NCBI GenBank assembly: GCA_021927905.1
Contig: BLLK01000027.1
Coordinates: 186,001-250,000, forward strand
DNA: 64,000 nucleotides
From: Chaetoceros tenuissimus
Taxonomy: Eukaryota > Bacillariophyta > Thalassiosirophyceae > Chaetocerotales > Chaetocerotaceae
Reading direction: 5' to 3'
The notes under the pieces: model-generated
What the model was told of the DNA's origin: nothing
The model's database searches: none
Seen by the model: the letters and a program-made list of their open reading frames with translations, nothing else
Made by a program: the position numbers and the translations under genes
Shown here: in pieces, positions 60,969 to 64,000 of the stretch
How the letters are laid out: each line of letters starts with the position of its first letter
Numbering within the stretch: position 1 is the first letter of the stretch

Positions 60969-61170
60969 TAACATGTAAAAACTATACTTTATCAGTGACG
61001 GCAGAGTTTACTTTTACATACGTAGGAAATGGTGGCAAAAAATGTATCTGATGGACTTTTTGGACTTGTCGTCATTTCAACGTAAATAGGGGACTCAAAT
61101 CATTTCTTTTTCATATCATAAAATTTCATTGCAATTTTATTTCATTTGATACATCTTTGTAATTTGACTT

Positions 61171-61709
61171 CTAGTTTGCACCCTGCTGTTTTCTGATTGC
61201 TTCAGCTTCTTCTGCAGTCTTGATATTGTACTTTAGTTTCCAAGAAATCAACTCCTTTTGTTTCCCTTCAAGCGTCGATCTCAAATTATCAACAACCTTT
61301 TCAAGCTTTATTTTTGGAATTGAATAAATGAATTAGTATGCCTACAAAATTGAATCTATATGAAAATGTAATTTGCAAAATCACTTACGTTTTCACGATT
61401 TGTGACAACACTTGGAAGCACCTCTCCAACAGTACGTTCCACTAAAACACCTCCGACAAGTCTGAACGCTCTTCTCTTGGAATCAAGAGGCTGTAATGTC
61501 TCTTCTACAAGTCTATGAATAAAATTTGAAAGTGTTAGATTACTTCCATATTGATTCCTTTAAAAACTATTGAAAAAGACTTACCGATGCTCTCCCAGCT
61601 CCTGTTCCAAATCTGAAATTTTGCCTTGAAATGATTGGCATTCACTCTGCAGCTCCTTGTATCTAGCAATCACTTGATTCTCATCTAATGGCTTCTCACT
61701 ATCGCTCAT
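61171..61709 (-). CDS. PFDN2: Prefoldin subunit 2 (3 exons)
   Basis: Prefoldin delivers unfolded actin and tubulin to the chaperonin CCT; subunit 2 is a beta-type subunit. Exons are 61709-61585, 61512-61389 and 61305-61171, with introns of 72 and 83 nt (phases 2 and 0), giving 127 residues. No exon alone is long enough to stand out. The coiled coil NQVIARYKELQSECQSFQGKISDLEQELGEH is followed by the family hallmark RAFRLVGGVLVERTVGEVLP, then LEKVVDNLRSTLEGKQKELISWKLKYNIK. The length is normal for PFDN2. Confidence 0.92.
61306..61388 (-). other. PFDN2 intron 2
   Basis: 83 nt, GTAAGT to AATAAAG, phase 0. Confidence 0.85.
61513..61584 (-). other. PFDN2 intron 1
   Basis: 72 nt, GTAAGT to TTCATAG, phase 2. 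Confidence 0.85.
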
Positions 61710-61773
61710 TTTATTTAGGGGTGATATTCAAATGAATCTAATGAAATCTATTACGGAATGGGAGTTCAAGTTA

Positions 61774-61911
61774 TTATTTCCAATTTATGGTGCATTGAGC
61801 AGGAGCAATTTCAAACTGTGTGGCTCCTCTCTCCTCTCCTGTAGCAGGATGGACTACCGTGTAGAAGGATCCTTCCATCTCTTTGTTTAGTCCCGTAGCT
61901 AAAATCTTCAT
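61774..61911 (-). CDS. Small ORF (45 codons) upstream of PFDN2, candidate uORF or microprotein
   Basis: The frame starts MKILATGLNKEMEGSFYT and ends CTINWK. It reads like natural protein and begins in an AGCTTTATG context. It stops 64 nt before the PFDN2 start codon, a space too small for an ordinary promoter and polyadenylation site. It may therefore lie in the PFDN2 leader. No family is recognised, and coding is unproven at this length. Confidence 0.35.
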   Translation of the reverse strand: MKILATGLNKEMEGSFYTVVHPATGEERGATQFEIAPAQCTINWK

Positions 61912-62117
61912 AAAGCTATTTTTATCTAAATTCTAAGTTTTTTAGTGATCTCAACGGAAGGTTGTCGCTAATCGCTTCATCTCTGAGAAAAACATTCTTT
62001 TGTAATTTTACAGAGGTCAAATACTAGGAGTAGACACGAAATAAAGCTTGATTCAAGTACAGACTGTTCTGAAGGAGGCATCTCCTGATCATATATCTAT
62101 AGAGTTATATATTCAAA

Positions 62118-63413
62118 ATGTCGTCTACTAAGAATAGGTTTGGAAAGAAACCGACTAGACAGACTTCGGCATCTTCATGCGATAGCAAGAGCAAGAAAGA
62201 AGAGGCAAGCTATTTGGAAAGCTTCATCAAAGAAAAGATGAACAACCTAATGAGCTTGGGTTATGCATGTGGGGTGGCAGATGGTGAATCCGAATATAAT
62301 AAAGTTGTTGAAGATGAAGAAGTAAAGATTACTTGGAGAATGGACCCTATCAGATCAAAGAGTGATTGGGTCTTGGTTGTCAAAGATGGACGACAGAATT
62401 ACATCTATCATGTTCATCAAAGTAGTCTCGTTTATGGTCAACGAAAGAGTGGATTTTTCCTTAAAAAGTTTGACGAGATCTATGCAGACAGTAACAGAGT
62501 AGATAAGAAACCAATCACAGAGGTGTTGATTGATGCTTCAGTTGCGCCTTTCATCCCTATGATGTTGGACTATGTATACGAAGATAAGCTTGACCTCACC
62601 ATTTCAAATGCGGCAGCACTCCGAAAACTTTCAAATCAATTTGATATCAGAACTTTGTATGCACTAGTTTCGTCATTCATTCAGCAAGATATAACTTTCA
62701 ACACTGTGGCTGGATACATCGAACAGGCTGATGTTGTCAATGACAAAGAGTTATCGAAAGTATGTGTGATGATGGCACTCCAGCTCTTCAATAAGATCCC
62801 AGACAATGAGATTAGTAAGATTCCTATTGATAAAATGCAAAACTTAGTTGCAGATCAGAAATTGAATGTATCAACACCTGAACGTTTGTCTCAGCGAATC
62901 GCAGCATATATCAAGGGGAGGAATGATATTGACCACGAGACATTTTATTTCTTGACCCATGCAAATATTCTCCCTTCTTTTCATCCGAAAGAAGCTATGT
63001 GGTATTTGAGCTATGCTAGTAAAAACTTTCCAAGTACTCTTACTGAAGGAGAAGATCGTGAATCAACATTGCAATATCGATGTGTTGTTGCAGTGACCAA
63101 AAACTGGCAAGAGAATCTATTGGGACCTGTTGAAAGTGCAGTGAAGCGTACATCAGGCAGTTTTGATAGTGAAGATAATCAAGGCCGTCTCTTTCGTGAT
63201 GGAGATAGCTCCAACGACGAAAGAGCAAGGGACTACATGATTCTTCCTGATGAAATAAAGGTGGACATTCTTCAAATGGCCCTTTTAAAATCAAATAGTG
63301 GATTTATGGGGAAAGTAAATATGAAACGGCAGTCGAGATCTGAAGTGACTAGTACATCTCGAGCACACAAAGATGTTCGAGAGATTCCACAAAGAGCTGC
63401 AGGTTTCTATTGA
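62118..63413 (+). CDS. BTB/POZ domain protein with BACK-like region
   Basis: BTB proteins are usually adaptors for CUL3 ubiquitin ligases or scaffolds. After about 60 mostly hydrophilic residues, a BTB-like fold spans about 88-185: DWVLVVKDGRQNYIYHVHQSSLVYGQRKSGFFLKKF, then ITEVLIDASVAPFIPMMLDYVYEDKLDLTISNAAALRKLSNQF. A helical region consistent with BACK follows (about 195-330). The C-terminus is hydrophilic. The product is 431 residues. The ATG lies in a CAAAATG context. Confidence 0.8.
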   Translation: MSSTKNRFGKKPTRQTSASSCDSKSKKEEASYLESFIKEKMNNLMSLGYACGVADGESEYNKVVEDEEVKITWRMDPIRSKSDWVLVVKDGRQNYIYHVHQSSLVYGQRKSGFFLKKFDEIYADSNRVDKKPITEVLIDASVAPFIPMMLDYVYEDKLDLTISNAAALRKLSNQFDIRTLYALVSSFIQQDITFNTVAGYIEQADVVNDKELSKVCVMMALQLFNKIPDNEISKIPIDKMQNLVADQKLNVSTPERLSQRIAAYIKGRNDIDHETFYFLTHANILPSFHPKEAMWYLSYASKNFPSTLTEGEDRESTLQYRCVVAVTKNWQENLLGPVESAVKRTSGSFDSEDNQGRLFRDGDSSNDERARDYMILPDEIKVDILQMALLKSNSGFMGKVNMKRQSRSEVTSTSRAHKDVREIPQRAAGFY

Positions 63414-63687
63414 ATAGGCTGAATAAATACTCATGCAGACTATCTCTCCCGAATTAGTTTAGCTTACCTAGGAATGGTGATGTGCATAGGACTAATTCGA
63501 GATTAAGAGTCGCCAGCCAACAAAGTATAATAATATATAGATCTAACGACAAATTAAATTCAAGGCATAGTAATTATTCAATGGTGTTTGTGATTGCGTT
63601 ACTTATTTCAGCACTGAATTCATTAAACCAGAATATGCAAATGCGTTTGAAAGAAAACATAGTTGGTGAAATAATAAATTGTGTTTT

Positions 63688-64000
63688 TTAAAGTAGAACA
63701 ATACCAATATCCTTGTCCTCCATGGTTGGGCAACACCAGTTATACAAGTAGTATTGTAAGTTTCCATCTCCCATTCCAAACTTCAAGTCAGAAAAGAATT
63801 GCTTGTTTTTCATCTGCTCCAAAGCGTTGAAGACATCCATGTTTTCGTTCTTTGCAAGAATCAATGCATTTCTCATCAAATCTTCCAACTCAACGGTTGT
63901 GGCAACATTGTAAAAACTGTATGCAGCATTCAATTTGTCATGAAGCTCGTGATTCACGATAGTGGAATTCAAGTGATAGTAAGAAATCATATCTGTCACG
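63688..64000 (-). CDS. NMT: N-myristoyltransferase, C-terminal part (gene runs off right edge)
   Basis: NMT transfers myristate from myristoyl-CoA to N-terminal glycines. About 104 C-terminal residues are visible: [56 protein letters not shown], then [20 protein letters not shown], and a C-terminal leucine (VLL). These match the family's conserved end, where the C-terminal carboxylate acts in catalysis. The N-terminal part and start lie beyond position 64000. Confidence 0.93.
   Translation of the reverse strand, partial: VTDMISYYHLNSTIVNHELHDKLNAAYSFYNVATTVELEDLMRNALILAKNENMDVFNALEQMKNKQFFSDLKFGMGDGNLQYYLYNWCCPTMEDKDIGIVLL

Noticed and set aside
1-64000. tRNA, rRNA, CRISPR, insertion sequence or autonomous transposon
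   Set aside because: No T-loop/anticodon arrangement, no array of spaced repeats, and no transposase or reverse transcriptase frame was seen on either strand; short or degenerate cases may have been missed by eye.

Overview
This is nuclear DNA from a eukaryotic alga, most likely a diatom and possibly a centric one such as a Chaetoceros relative. The genus is inference. The window is AT-rich and compact, with short GT-AG introns. Those I could place are 66 to 230 nt, mostly with GTAAGT-like donors. Several proteins begin with a signal peptide ending in an ASAFAP-like motif (AVSAAFAP, SAQAFAP, TAAAFAP, TAAAFT, CAAFQS). This is the bipartite plastid-targeting signature of algae with secondary red plastids.

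Layout. 1-6.1 kb: a spliced helical protein cut by the left edge, a long coiled-coil protein, a 1.9 kb stretch without a gene, and a VAP/MSP-domain ER protein. 6.7-9.0 kb: a Golgi-type fucosyltransferase-like enzyme and a small plastid membrane protein. 9.8-15.9 kb: an ENTH-like clathrin adaptor, a nucleotide-transporter-like membrane protein and an FG nucleoporin with a Ran-binding domain. 17-31.8 kb: ribosomal proteins eL13 and eL24, plastid class II aldolase, an aldo/keto reductase, membrane, secreted and plastid unknowns, a 2OG-Fe(II) oxygenase, TIM44 and plastid ClpP. 32.5-40.4 kb: an SGNH-like protein, a secreted basic protein, an 830-residue tandem phosphoglycerate mutase fusion and plastid ferredoxin-NADP reductase. 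40.5-49 kb: an acidic/basic nuclear-type protein, Mediator subunit 22, an F-box/beta-helix protein and a GH28-like protein. 48-56 kb: two tandem duplications, one of an unrecognised family and one of PP1 phosphatase. 56.7-64 kb: a KMO-like monooxygenase, a RING protein, a GT90-like transferase, prefoldin subunit 2, a BTB protein and the C-terminus of N-myristoyltransferase.

These are mostly housekeeping genes with no operon logic. One loose theme is plastid carbon and redox metabolism: aldolase, phosphoglycerate mutase and FNR, plus ClpP for proteostasis. I rebuilt the spliced genes by hand and checked that reading phase is kept across every junction given. Prefoldin 2, MED22 and the full PGAM fusion appear only after splicing. 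Not all 5' exons can be resolved. I saw no tRNA, rRNA, CRISPR array, insertion sequence or autonomous transposon. One non-coding repeat of about 125 bp occurs twice, around 26.4 and 29.4 kb.
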